The position numbers were made by a program, and so were the translations under genes. This document shows, one piece after another, positions 13,225 to 20,446 of a stretch of DNA of 21,001 nucleotides (the first letter of the stretch is position 1; each line of letters begins with the position of its first letter). Under the pieces are notes generated by a model. That model did not search any database. It had not been told where the DNA came from and saw nothing but the letters and a program-made list of their open reading frames with translations. This DNA is from Chloroflexia bacterium (GTDB lineage Bacteria; Chloroflexota; Chloroflexia; Thermomicrobiales; JALYUS01): positions 1-21,001 of the forward strand of contig JAICIL010000036.1 in NCBI GenBank assembly GCA_025924435.1, given 5' to 3'.

Positions 13225-15129
13225 TTGTCATTTGCCACGATGCCGCTCGCACCACAAACGCGCGCGGCGCTCCACACGATGGGGATCATTGATCCCACCC
13301 CGATTCAGGTGCAATCTCTCCCGATTCTTCTCACCGGCCGCGACCTCGTCGGCCAGGCCCGCACCGGCTCCGGCAAGACGCTCGCCTTCGCCATCCCGAT
13401 GATCGAAAAGGCCGATGCCGCAGTCCGCGCGGTGCAGGCGCTCGTCCTCGTGCCGACGCGCGAACTGGCGCAGCAGGTCGGCGAGGTCGTCGAGAAACTG
13501 GGCCGCGCGAACGGCATCCGCTCGCTCTGCATCTTCGGCGGGCGGGCGATGGGGCCGCAGATCACCGCCGTGAACAGCGGCCCGCAGGTGATTATCGGCA
13601 CGCCGGGCCGCGTCCTCGATCTGCTCCGGCAGGGCGTGCTGAAACTGGATCACGTCAACTACGTCATCCTCGATGAGGCGGACGAGATGCTCGATCGCGG
13701 CTTCGCACCGGATGTCGAGCGCATCCTCGGCTTCGTCCCGCGCGCGCGGCAGACCGCCCTTTTCTCCGCGACGGTGCCCGAATGGGTGCAGGGGACGGCG
13801 GCGAAGTACCTCAATAATCCCGCGATGGTGCAGATTGACACCCGCCCGGAGGACGTGCCGAAGATCGAGCACGTCATCTACGACGTGCCGGAGGGGCAGA
13901 AACTGCCCGTGCTCCGCGTCCTCCTCGACGGGCGGGGCGACGAGAGCGTCCTCGTCTTCGGGCGGACGAAGCACGGCGTGAAGAAACTGGCGCGGCAACT
14001 GGACGCGCTCGGCTACCCGGCCGCCGCCTTGCAGGGCAACCTCTCGCAGAATGCCCGCGACAAGGTGATGGCCGATTTCCGCAGCGGCCGGGTGCCGATC
14101 CTGCTCGCGACGAACGTCGCCGCGCGCGGTCTCGATGTCGAGCATATCGGCATGGTCATCAACTACGAACTGCCGGAGACGACCGAACTCCTCACCCATC
14201 GCGTCGGGCGCACCGGGCGGATGGGGCGCGAGGGCGACGCCGTGACGCTGCTCGTGCCGAGCGACGAGCCGAAGTGGCGGCAACTTCAGCGTAGCCTGCG
14301 GGCGCGCATCCCGCGCAAGCCGTGGCAGGGCGATTTGCCCTCCGTCCCCGCCGCCATCGAAGCCTTCCCGCTCTACCCGAAGCGCGAGGAGCGGCGACCG
14401 CGCGGCGACCGCCCGATGCCTGCGGCGAGTTCGGCGCATCCCGTCCGCCAGCGCACACCCGCCCCGGCGCCGTCACGGCGCCCTGAGCGCTCCGAGCGAC
14501 CTGCCGCATCCGGAGACCGCGCGCGGCTGCAACCGGAGCGCATCGCGGCGCGGCCCGCCGTGCCGCTCACGCCCGAACGGTTCCGCTTCGTCGCATCGCG
14601 CGACGGGGACGAGCGGGCCCCGCGCGGGGATCATGGCGTCGCCGAGCGCGAGCCGACGACAACCACCGCCCCCGGCTTCCTCCCGCCCTCGTTGAGCACG
14701 CAGGTGGGCGCGCTCCTGTCGCGCTATCAGGAGACGGGCACGGTCGCCACGCCGGTGGACGTGCCGCTCACCCGCCGCGCTCCCATGCGGATGCGTCGCG
14801 AGGAGCGTGTCGCCACGGAGGACGAGAACAGCGCGCCGCAGCCGGAACGCCGGAGCGAGCGGGCGCGCACCTTCGGTCGCGGGCACAGCGCGTCGCCGGT
14901 TGGCGATGTCGCCGGGGACGAGACGACCGGCATCATTACGAAGATCGTCAAGGCGCGCGGGTTCGGCTTCCTGCGGGATGGTGCGGGCGTCGAGCGGTTC
15001 TTCCACCGCAACGACGTGAGCGGCAACTTCGATACCCTCGAAGTCTCCCAGCCCGTCCGCTTCACCCCGGACCCGACCGCCACCGGCCCCCGGCCGATTG
15101 CCCGCGCGGTCGAGCCGCTCGCCTCATGA
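13225..15129 (+). CDS. DEAD-box RNA helicase fused to a C-terminal cold-shock domain
   Basis: 634 aa. The start is the TTG at 13225 (MSFATMPLAPQ), seven bases after AAAGGA; the TTG just before it is too close. All helicase motifs are present in the first 370 residues: the Q motif (PTPIQVQSLP), I (ARTGSGKT), Ia (PTRELAQQ), TPGR, II (DEAD in VILDEADEML), III (FSATVP), V (ATNVAARGLD) and VI (HRVGRTGRMGR). A low-complexity Arg/Pro/Ala-rich linker (about 380-560) leads to a cold-shock-like OB fold at about 567-630, with RNP1-like KARGFGFL and RNP2-like VERFFHRNDV. The protein probably unwinds structured RNA in ribosome assembly or mRNA decay, with the cold-shock domain adding single-strand RNA binding. 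CsdA/DeaD helicases normally end in an RRM-like or basic tail, so this fusion is less common. It has its own promoter and leader. Confidence 0.93.
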   Translation: MSFATMPLAPQTRAALHTMGIIDPTPIQVQSLPILLTGRDLVGQARTGSGKTLAFAIPMIEKADAAVRAVQALVLVPTRELAQQVGEVVEKLGRANGIRSLCIFGGRAMGPQITAVNSGPQVIIGTPGRVLDLLRQGVLKLDHVNYVILDEADEMLDRGFAPDVERILGFVPRARQTALFSATVPEWVQGTAAKYLNNPAMVQIDTRPEDVPKIEHVIYDVPEGQKLPVLRVLLDGRGDESVLVFGRTKHGVKKLARQLDALGYPAAALQGNLSQNARDKVMADFRSGRVPILLATNVAARGLDVEHIGMVINYELPETTELLTHRVGRTGRMGREGDAVTLLVPSDEPKWRQLQRSLRARIPRKPWQGDLPSVPAAIEAFPLYPKREERRPRGDRPMPAASSAHPVRQRTPAPAPSRRPERSERPAASGDRARLQPERIAARPAVPLTPERFRFVASRDGDERAPRGDHGVAEREPTTTTAPGFLPPSLSTQVGALLSRYQETGTVATPVDVPLTRRAPMRMRREERVATEDENSAPQPERRSERARTFGRGHSASPVGDVAGDETTGIITKIVKARGFGFLRDGAGVERFFHRNDVSGNFDTLEVSQPVRFTPDPTATGPRPIARAVEPLAS

Positions 15130-15137
15130 AAAGTGCC

Positions 15138-15165
15138 GAGGACTGAGGACTGAGGACTGAGCGAC
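15138..15165. repeat. Heptamer tandem array (GAGGACT) before a terminator
   Basis: Three perfect GAGGACT units and one degenerate unit (GAGCGAC) start nine bases after the helicase stop codon and run directly into the terminator stem. No inverted partner is seen nearby. Confidence 0.85.
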
Positions 15166-15199
15166 GGGGAGGCAGCCGGGTATGCTGCCTCCCCGTTTT
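15165..15199 (+). terminator. Rho-independent terminator of the helicase gene
   Basis: A perfect 12-bp stem, CGGGGAGGCAGC (15165-15176) against GCTGCCTCCCCG (15184-15195), has a 7-base loop and is followed by TTTT. It separates the helicase transcript from the phospholipase-D-family operon. Confidence 0.88.
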
Positions 15200-15296
15200 C
15201 GCGCGGAATATCGCGTGGTATGGGCATTCCGCCGTGTACAATGCCTGAGACGCTGGGCGGGTTTCAGGGGGACAGGCGTTGGATCGTGAGGTGGCG

Positions 15297-15806
15297 ATGG
15301 TTCGGCGGTTCTGGGGTCGCTTGCGCAAGTCAACAAGGGATGCGGGTTCGCCTGTCGCCGCGCAACCAGCATCGTCGCAGGGTAAGGCCCCGCCACCCGC
15401 GCCACCCACCGTCTCGCCGGACGACCTGGCGAACGCGGCAATCGAGCGGCTGGCGGAGGATGAATCGCTGCGCGGCGATCTGACGGACGACGGCTATCTG
15501 CCGCTCCAGAACTGGGCGTTCGCGCGCCTGCAACGCATCGCGCGCGAGGCCGCCCATCATCCCGACCCGCAGGCGGCGATGGATGGATACGCATCCCAGA
15601 TACGCGCGTTCGTGCAGACGGCGGTGCAGGCCGCCGAGAACGGCGATCTCGGCGATCTGCCCGGCCTCGTCAAACCGCGCGTCGTCCTCCAGAAAGACGT
15701 GCCAACCGTCGTGGACGCATTGCGCAAAATCGCGTTTGCGAAGGACGCCGACGCCAACGCACAAGCCATCGCGAGCGCCCTCGCGATCGAAGGGAGCGCC
15801 GCGTGA
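15297..15806 (+). CDS. Hypothetical protein coupled to the PLD-family gene
   Basis: 169 aa from the ATG at 15297, with GAGGTG just upstream; an in-frame TTG at 15279 with GGGGGA six bases upstream is the alternative. The basic N-terminus (MVRRFWGRLRKSTRD) and a Pro/Ala-rich stretch (KAPPPAPP) lead to a helical, Ala-rich domain from about residue 40 (LANAAIERLAEDES). There is no signal peptide and no membrane segment. I do not recognise a family. Its stop overlaps the GTG start of the PLD-family gene by four bases (GTGA), so the two are co-translated. The helical part may act as a cytoplasmic partner of that protein. Confidence 0.7.
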   Translation: MVRRFWGRLRKSTRDAGSPVAAQPASSQGKAPPPAPPTVSPDDLANAAIERLAEDESLRGDLTDDGYLPLQNWAFARLQRIAREAAHHPDPQAAMDGYASQIRAFVQTAVQAAENGDLGDLPGLVKPRVVLQKDVPTVVDALRKIAFAKDADANAQAIASALAIEGSAA

Positions 15807-16984
15807 GCCGCCGCACAATTGCCATCGTCAGTGTCGTCCTCGTCGTCGTGCTGGTGCTCGGCATCGGCGTCTTCGCCCTCACGCGCCGCCACGGCGCGCC
15901 GACGACGACCGAGAGCGAGTCGGGCGTTTCCCGCGCGCCCGCCGGGGCGCAGCCATCGGGCACGGTGACCGGGATCGGCAGCGGCGGCACGGCGACCGGC
16001 CCGTGGTACGAACTCCATTTCACGGCGCCCGTCTACCCCGACAACCCCGCGAACCACAAGGACGGCCTCGACAGCCATCTCGTCGCGCTGATGGACCGGG
16101 CGACGAAGACGATGGATGTCGCGGACTACGACTTCGACCTCGGCGATGTCACGGATGCGATGGTGCGGGCGAAGAAGCGCGGCGTGATCGTGCGCATGGT
16201 GACGGATACCGACACGCTGACGAGCAAGAACAAGGATATTCAGGCCGCCTTCGGCAAACTGAAGGGCGCGAGCATCCCGATTGTGGACGACCAGCGCGGC
16301 CCGATCATGCACAACAAGTTCACCGTCGTGGACAACGAATGGGTCGAGACCGGCTCCTGGAACTACACGGACGGCGACACCTATCACCTCAACAATAACC
16401 AGATCGTCATGCACAATGCGCAGTTGGCGCAAAACTACACCACCGAGTTCGATAAGATGTTCGAGAAGCATACCTTCGGCCCGAACAAGGCGAAGGGCGT
16501 GCCGAACCCGGTTGTCACCATTGACGGGACGCGCGTCGAGAACTACTTCGCCGCCGAGGACGACACGATCGGCAACATCGTCCGCACGGTCAACGGCGCG
16601 AAGCAGAGTGTCTCCTTCCTCGCCTTCTCGTTCACGCAGGATGACATCGGCAACGCGATCATCGCCAAACAGAAGGCGGGCCTCACGGTCGGCGGCATCT
16701 TCGAGACGACCGGCTCGCAGGTGCCGACGAGCGAGTACGGCAAGATGAAGAAGGCGGGGCTGGATGTCTACACCGACGGCAATCCGTGGGTGATGCACCA
16801 CAAGGTGATCGTCATTGACGACCACATCACGATTTTCGGCTCGTTCAACTTCTCGGACAACGCCGCGCACAGCAACGACGAGAACCTGCTGATCGTGGAC
16901 AACCCGGAGATCGCCAGGGCCTTCAAGGCGGAGTACGACCGCGTCCTCACGCTCGCCAAGAACCCGCCCGCCAAGAAAAAATAG
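15803..16984 (+). CDS. Membrane-anchored phospholipase D family protein (two HKD motifs)
   Basis: 393 aa from a GTG with AAGGGAG six bases upstream. An N-terminal hydrophobic segment (about 5-26, IAIVSVVLVVVLVLGIGVFA) after a short basic start anchors or exports the protein. A Thr/Ser/Gly-rich linker follows. Two PLD half-sites are intact: HNKFTVVD at 170-177 and HHKVIVID at 332-339, each with the following Gly-Ser-xx-(N/F)-(Y/F) segment (TGSWNYTD, FGSFNFSD). The layout resembles phospholipase-D-like nucleases and cardiolipin-synthase relatives with one N-terminal helix. It could hydrolyse phosphodiesters outside the membrane, in DNA, RNA or lipid; sequence alone does not decide. The upstream hypothetical overlaps by four bases. 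Confidence 0.9.
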   Translation: MSRRTIAIVSVVLVVVLVLGIGVFALTRRHGAPTTTESESGVSRAPAGAQPSGTVTGIGSGGTATGPWYELHFTAPVYPDNPANHKDGLDSHLVALMDRATKTMDVADYDFDLGDVTDAMVRAKKRGVIVRMVTDTDTLTSKNKDIQAAFGKLKGASIPIVDDQRGPIMHNKFTVVDNEWVETGSWNYTDGDTYHLNNNQIVMHNAQLAQNYTTEFDKMFEKHTFGPNKAKGVPNPVVTIDGTRVENYFAAEDDTIGNIVRTVNGAKQSVSFLAFSFTQDDIGNAIIAKQKAGLTVGGIFETTGSQVPTSEYGKMKKAGLDVYTDGNPWVMHHKVIVIDDHITIFGSFNFSDNAAHSNDENLLIVDNPEIARAFKAEYDRVLTLAKNPPAKKK

Positions 16985-17055
16985 GCGGCGGGTATTGCAC
17001 GACGCGCGCGATTCGCGAATACTACAATGCGAAAAACGAATGAGGAGGGAAGGCG

Positions 17056-17442
17056 ATGCAAACGGCGAGTTCTCTGCACCCAACTCCGCCATCGGCGGAA
17101 GGCCCCGACCCCGCGATCGGTGCGGACGCGGATCCCGGGGCGCTCACCCGTCTCCGGCTCGGCACGAACACCGTGCAGGCGCTCATCATCAATGATAAGC
17201 CGATCGTCGCGCTGTCGGATGGCGCGCTCTACGTTGACCCGCGCTATGCGCGCGTGCTCACGTATGTCGTCGCGCGGGATACGGCGTACGTCGTCGGCAC
17301 GATCGCGGTGAACAGCGTGGAGATCGTCATCAGCCCGGACGGCATCACGATCTCCGGCATCGGCAAGATTGCCGGTGAGGAATTGACGGAACTGCGGCTG
17401 ACGATTGACGAAAACGCGCGCGTGCAGATCGAGGCATATTGA
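17056..17442 (+). CDS. Hypothetical beta-rich small protein
   Basis: 128 aa with a strong ribosome site (GAGGAGGGAAGGCG before the ATG). A disordered N-terminus of about 30 residues precedes a run of alternating hydrophobic strands (VQALIINDKPIVALSDGALY, YVVGTIAVNSVEIVISPDGI, LRLTIDENARVQIEAY) that look like a small beta domain. There are no Cys and no membrane helix. I do not recognise it. A TACAAT -10-like box (17023-17028) precedes it, but a TTGCAC box is 22 bases away, so the promoter is unclear. Its stop codon lies inside the -35 box of the next gene. Confidence 0.7.
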   Translation: MQTASSLHPTPPSAEGPDPAIGADADPGALTRLRLGTNTVQALIINDKPIVALSDGALYVDPRYARVLTYVVARDTAYVVGTIAVNSVEIVISPDGITISGIGKIAGEELTELRLTIDENARVQIEAY

Positions 17443-17467
17443 GCGGATGGCGAGAAATAGGTAAAAT
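17439..17467 (+). promoter_or_regulatory. Sigma-70-type promoter of the DUF4878-like membrane protein gene
   Basis: TTGAGC (17439-17444, four of six) and TAAAAT (17462-17467, five of six) are 17 bases apart. The -35 box contains the TGA stop of the preceding gene. Transcription would start near 17474, at or next to the first base of the hairpin leader. Confidence 0.6.
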
Positions 17468-17472
17468 ATGAC

Positions 17473-17519
17473 GACGGCGGGCGTTTTCCCGCCGCGATGG
17501 GTGGCCGAAGCCCGCCGTC
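17473..17519 (+). promoter_or_regulatory. Leader with mutually exclusive hairpins
   Basis: GACGGCGGGC (17473-17482) is complementary to GCCCGCCGTC (17510-17519), a perfect 10-bp long-range stem. The same left arm can instead close a local hairpin, GGCGGG (17476-17481) with CCCGCC (17488-17493) across CGTTTT. The two folds cannot coexist, and the start codon lies 14 bases after the distal arm. This could be an attenuator or translation switch; alternatively the local hairpin could be a weak terminator. Confidence 0.5.
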
Positions 17520-17532
17520 ACCGAGAAGCGAT

Positions 17533-18183
17533 ATGAGCACGTCGTCCTATCACCCCACGCAGACACCCGCCGCCGGGCGCGAGTTCGTCCCGCCCATCCC
17601 GCGCGCCTCGAAAGGGCGCGTCATGCGGCGGGGCGTCCGGCGGTTCTTCGGTGGGATCGGGGCGGCGCTGCGGATGCTCTTCAGCGGGCGGCCGCTGCTC
17701 GTCGCCTGCCTGCTCCTGCTCCTGCCGCTCGCGGGCTGGCTGCTCTACGACCGGATGTTCGCGCCCGCGTCGTCGGCATCGTCCGGCGGCGCGCGGGTCG
17801 CGGTGCGGCTGCCCGAGCCGCCGGTCGCCCAGCAGTATTTCACGGCGGTTCAGAAGGGCGACGCCGACGCCGTCTGGAACACCCTCAACCCGACCGAGAA
17901 AGCGCGGCGGATCGCGCGCGGCGAGGATAAGACGACGCTTTCCCAAATCCTCCAACTCGAACAGCAGGCGAAGATGACCTACACGGCTCTCCATTACGTC
18001 GGCAGTTATCAGGAAACGGACAGCGCGCGGACGGCGCTCTATTTCTATGTCGGCGATACGGGCGGCGGGGCACAGACGCGGAATGTCCCCCTGCTGTTCG
18101 CGGTGGATTCCCACGGCATGATCGTCGAGGTCGAGGATACCCTCTACACCGCCGCGCTCGCTCAATTGAAGAGCGGCCCCTGA
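17533..18183 (+). CDS. Single-pass membrane protein with extracytoplasmic NTF2/DUF4878-like domain
   Basis: 216 aa from the ATG at 17533; the frame also opens at 17497, but that ATG lies inside the leader hairpin. A basic, Pro-rich cytoplasmic N-terminus of about 50 residues is followed by one helix at about 56-75 (PLLVACLLLLLPLAGWLLYD) and then a soluble domain. The segment PPVAQQYFTAVQKGDADAVW followed by LNPTEKARR is typical of NTF2-like/DUF4878 folds, in which small domains of unknown ligand sit outside the membrane. The ribosome site is weak (GAGAAG). A separate promoter and a hairpin leader precede it. The role is unknown. Confidence 0.75.
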   Translation: MSTSSYHPTQTPAAGREFVPPIPRASKGRVMRRGVRRFFGGIGAALRMLFSGRPLLVACLLLLLPLAGWLLYDRMFAPASSASSGGARVAVRLPEPPVAQQYFTAVQKGDADAVWNTLNPTEKARRIARGEDKTTLSQILQLEQQAKMTYTALHYVGSYQETDSARTALYFYVGDTGGGAQTRNVPLLFAVDSHGMIVEVEDTLYTAALAQLKSGP

Positions 18184-18211
18184 CCGTACCACGCCTGAAG
18201 CGGAAGGCCGG

Positions 18212-18703
18212 TTAGTGCGACGTGCCAGTGCGCGCTCGCGCGATGGCGGCGAAGGCGTCGAGAGCAACTTGGTATCGCTCCCGCGACCACGCCATTTCCT
18301 CGATCGTCGGGGCATGATGCGCCGCGACGAGGCGCGTGTCGCCGTCGTTCGGTGAATAGGCGGGCGCGCAGATGAAAAGGACGCGCGCCTCCCCCGGCCC
18401 CGCATTCGCGAACGCGAGGGTTTGCATGGGCAGGGTGACGAAGGCATCCCCCGCCATCGCCGCGAAGGTCATCGGGGCATCCATCCCGGTATCCCATGTC
18501 GTGACGGCGATGCGGCCCGCCAGCACATACGTCACCTGTTCGAGCGCCCCGTGCAGGTGGATCGGATACGGCTCCGGGCGGGGCGGGATGCGCCCCTCGA
18601 CGAACGAGAGGTGCGCGAGGCCGGGCAGCGCGAACGGCAGGATCGTGATGCCGTCCGGCGCGCGGAAGGCGTGCTCTCCATCCGCGTGGCTCGCGCCGCT
18701 CAC
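18212..18703 (-). CDS. Cupin-domain protein
   Basis: 163 aa. A cupin barrel is indicated by PIHLHGALEQVTYVLAGR (His residues plus Glu of motif 1, with G at the turn) and a second motif region around GDAFVTLPMQTLAFANAG. The motif 1 pattern H-x-H...E-x3-Y-V-L-x-G fits a metal-binding cupin. The GTG start overlaps the stop of the MDR gene by four bases (GTGA), so it is the last gene of that unit. It may be an enzyme or a small-molecule sensor working with the dehydrogenase; the substrate is unknown. Confidence 0.85.
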   Translation of the reverse strand: MSGASHADGEHAFRAPDGITILPFALPGLAHLSFVEGRIPPRPEPYPIHLHGALEQVTYVLAGRIAVTTWDTGMDAPMTFAAMAGDAFVTLPMQTLAFANAGPGEARVLFICAPAYSPNDGDTRLVAAHHAPTIEEMAWSRERYQVALDAFAAIARARTGTSH

Positions 18704-19710
18704 GGGATGGTCAGGACGATCTTGCCGAACTGCTCCGCCGCCTCCAGCCGCGTGAGTGCCTGCCCGACGTCCGCGAGGGGATAGACGCGGTCAATGATCG
18801 GGTGGAGGGTGTGCGCGCGGTAGAGTTCGAGCAGGCCGGTGAAGTCCATCGGGCTGCCCATCCTCGTGCCGAGGATGGTCGCCTGCTTCGAGAAGAGTTC
18901 GCGGATATTGATCGTCGGCGTGCCGCCCGTCGTCGTGCTGAACGTCGCGATCCGCCCGCCCGCCTTGACGGCGGCGATGCTCCCCGCGAAGGTCGCCTCC
19001 CCGACGCTCTCGAGCACGACATCCACGCCGTCGCCCTCCGTCGCCTCCCTGACGGCGGCGAGCCAGTCCGTCCGCGCGTAGTTGATCGTCGTCGTGGCGC
19101 CGAGTTCGCGCGCCCGCTCCAATTTGTCGTCGCTGCTGCTCGTGACGATGGCGCGCGCCCCTTTCGCGACGGCGATCTGCAAGGCGGCGAGCGCCACCGC
19201 CCCGCCGATGCCGTGGATGAGCACGCTCTCGCCCGCCTGCAAGCCGGCGCGCGGGATGAGGGCGCGGTAGGCGGTGATGCCGGAGAGCGGCAGCGCGGCC
19301 GCCTCCTCCCACGAGAGGTGATCCGGCTTGCGGCGGACATTTTCGAGCGGCAGCGCGATGTACTGCGCGAAGGTGCCATTGTCCGCGCCGCCGAGCACCT
19401 CGAAGCCGGGGTCGGGCGCGCCCTCCCGGTTGCCCCAGCGCATCGAGGGATAGACGAGCACCTGATCGCCGACGCCCGCCTCGCGCACGCCGGGGCCGAT
19501 CGCCTCGATCGTGCCCGCGCCGTCCGAGCCGAGGACGAAGGTATGCCCCGCCGGTGTCCGCCCACCCTGGAGCATGTAGAGGTCGCGGTGATTGAGCGCC
19601 GCCGCCTGGAGCCGCACCAGCACTTCCCCCGGCCCCGGTTCGGGTTCCGCGATCTCCATCGGTCTCAATGCATCTAGCGCGACGGGCGGCGTGATCTGTA
19701 CGGCGAGCAT
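18700..19710 (-). CDS. MDR-family NAD(P)-dependent alcohol dehydrogenase / quinone oxidoreductase-like
   Basis: 336 aa from an ATG with AAAGGA nine bases upstream. It has the GroES-like N-terminal domain with LNHRDLYMLQG and the VLGSDGAGTIEAIGPGV signature. The Rossmann domain has the nucleotide-binding loop HGIGGAVALAALQIA and the conserved LGATTTINY. The catalytic-zinc cysteine of true alcohol dehydrogenases is replaced by the LNHRD type and the four-Cys structural zinc loop is absent, so a zinc-free quinone/enone reductase is more likely. It starts 14 bases after the DUF5615 stop and overlaps the cupin gene by four bases, making a possible four-gene minus-strand operon. Confidence 0.9.
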   Translation of the reverse strand: MLAVQITPPVALDALRPMEIAEPEPGPGEVLVRLQAAALNHRDLYMLQGGRTPAGHTFVLGSDGAGTIEAIGPGVREAGVGDQVLVYPSMRWGNREGAPDPGFEVLGGADNGTFAQYIALPLENVRRKPDHLSWEEAAALPLSGITAYRALIPRAGLQAGESVLIHGIGGAVALAALQIAVAKGARAIVTSSSDDKLERARELGATTTINYARTDWLAAVREATEGDGVDVVLESVGEATFAGSIAAVKAGGRIATFSTTTGGTPTINIRELFSKQATILGTRMGSPMDFTGLLELYRAHTLHPIIDRVYPLADVGQALTRLEAAEQFGKIVLTIP

Positions 19711-19724
19711 CGTTCAGCGTCCTT

Positions 19725-20123
19725 TCAATCTGGCGGCAGCGGGCGGCGTTGCCAGCCTTCCCGCGTCTTCCATTCATAGAGGGCATTATGCACGATGACG
19801 CCCCGAGCGATGAGCGCGTCAATTTCCTGCGCTGCCTGTTCCGGCGGCCATTGATGGTTGTCCGGGATGAGCAGGATCCCGGTATGGATCGGTTGCACGC
19901 GCCATGCTCGCGACCAAGCGATCCATGCATCATGCAAGAGCCGGAAATCCTTGACATTGTGCGTCACAACACTCAATTCGCGGGTCGCTGCTGTGAGGAG
20001 GATACGTTCATCGCGCGCTGATTCCATATCTATTTCTCGCGCGGTGGTCGCGATGTGCCCTCGGAGGCGGAGCAGTCGCGCTAATTGTGCCGACACATTA
20101 TAGTCGAGAAGAAATGCCGCCAT
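19725..20123 (-). CDS. DUF5615 PIN-like protein, probable toxin (module 3)
   Basis: 132 aa. The family pattern is clear: FLLDYNVSAQLARLLRLRGH with the first Asp near residue 7, TAREIDMESARDERIL in the middle, and VVTHNVKDFRLLHDAW with the last Asp. DUF5615 is a PIN-like nuclease group often encoded after DUF433 proteins, as here, where the DUF433-like gene ends five bases upstream. GGGAG touches the ATG, so translation probably depends on coupling to the upstream gene. About 40 C-terminal residues, including HQWPPEQAAQEIDALIARG, end the protein, close to the usual size. The target RNA is unknown. Confidence 0.85.
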   Translation of the reverse strand: MAAFLLDYNVSAQLARLLRLRGHIATTAREIDMESARDERILLTAATRELSVVTHNVKDFRLLHDAWIAWSRAWRVQPIHTGILLIPDNHQWPPEQAAQEIDALIARGVIVHNALYEWKTREGWQRRPLPPD

Positions 20124-20128
20124 CTCCC

Positions 20129-20392
20129 TTATGCCGTCAGATTCGCATCGAGACGGGCATCAATGATTTCGCGATGCCGCTCATAGTAGGCGAGCGCCGC
20201 CTCGACCGCCTCGACGGGGAGATCGTACCCCGCCGCCGTCGCGGCGATGTCGCCCACCCCTTTCCAATACCCGATGATCGCCCACACCGACACTCCGTAC
20301 CCGTTCAGCCGCACTTCATCCTGGCCGGGACGGACGGGATCCTCTTCGATGTACGCGGCAACGAGCGCGTCGCTGTGGGATTGCGTCTGCAT
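20129..20392 (-). CDS. DUF433-like antitoxin protein (module 3)
   Basis: 87 aa from the ATG at 20392, with AAAGAGG seven bases upstream; the 18 extra N-terminal codons of the longer frame would pass through the promoter leader. The core reads YIEEDPVRPGQDEVRLNGYG, VSVWAIIGYW, then AAGYDLPVEAVEAALAYYER and ends IDARLDANLTA. This is DUF433-like and clearly homologous to the module 2 protein. It is followed after five bases by DUF5615, the classical pairing for this family. It is probably the neutralising and DNA-binding partner. Confidence 0.8.
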   Translation of the reverse strand: MQTQSHSDALVAAYIEEDPVRPGQDEVRLNGYGVSVWAIIGYWKGVGDIAATAAGYDLPVEAVEAALAYYERHREIIDARLDANLTA

Positions 20393-20417
20393 TGTTCGGC
20401 CTCTTTCACTCTCGGTA

Positions 20418-20446
20418 AGGATACGCCGCATCAGGGAGGGGTGCAA
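20418..20446 (-). promoter_or_regulatory. Candidate promoter of TA-like module 3
   Basis: On the minus strand TTGCAC (20441-20446) and TATCCT (20418-20423, four of six) are 17 bases apart, giving a leader of about 19 bases to the ATG. A split palindrome, GTTCC-N6-GGAAC (20452-20467), lies five bases upstream of the -35 box and could be an operator. Confidence 0.4.

Noticed and set aside
13164..15165. Tandem arrays considered as CRISPR
   Set aside because: The units are 7 bp and directly contiguous without spacers, and no cas genes are present.
15557..17092. 511-codon open frame on the minus strand
   Set aside because: It is antisense to the PLD-family gene with both HKD motifs. The translation is Val/Arg/Asp-rich without any domain.
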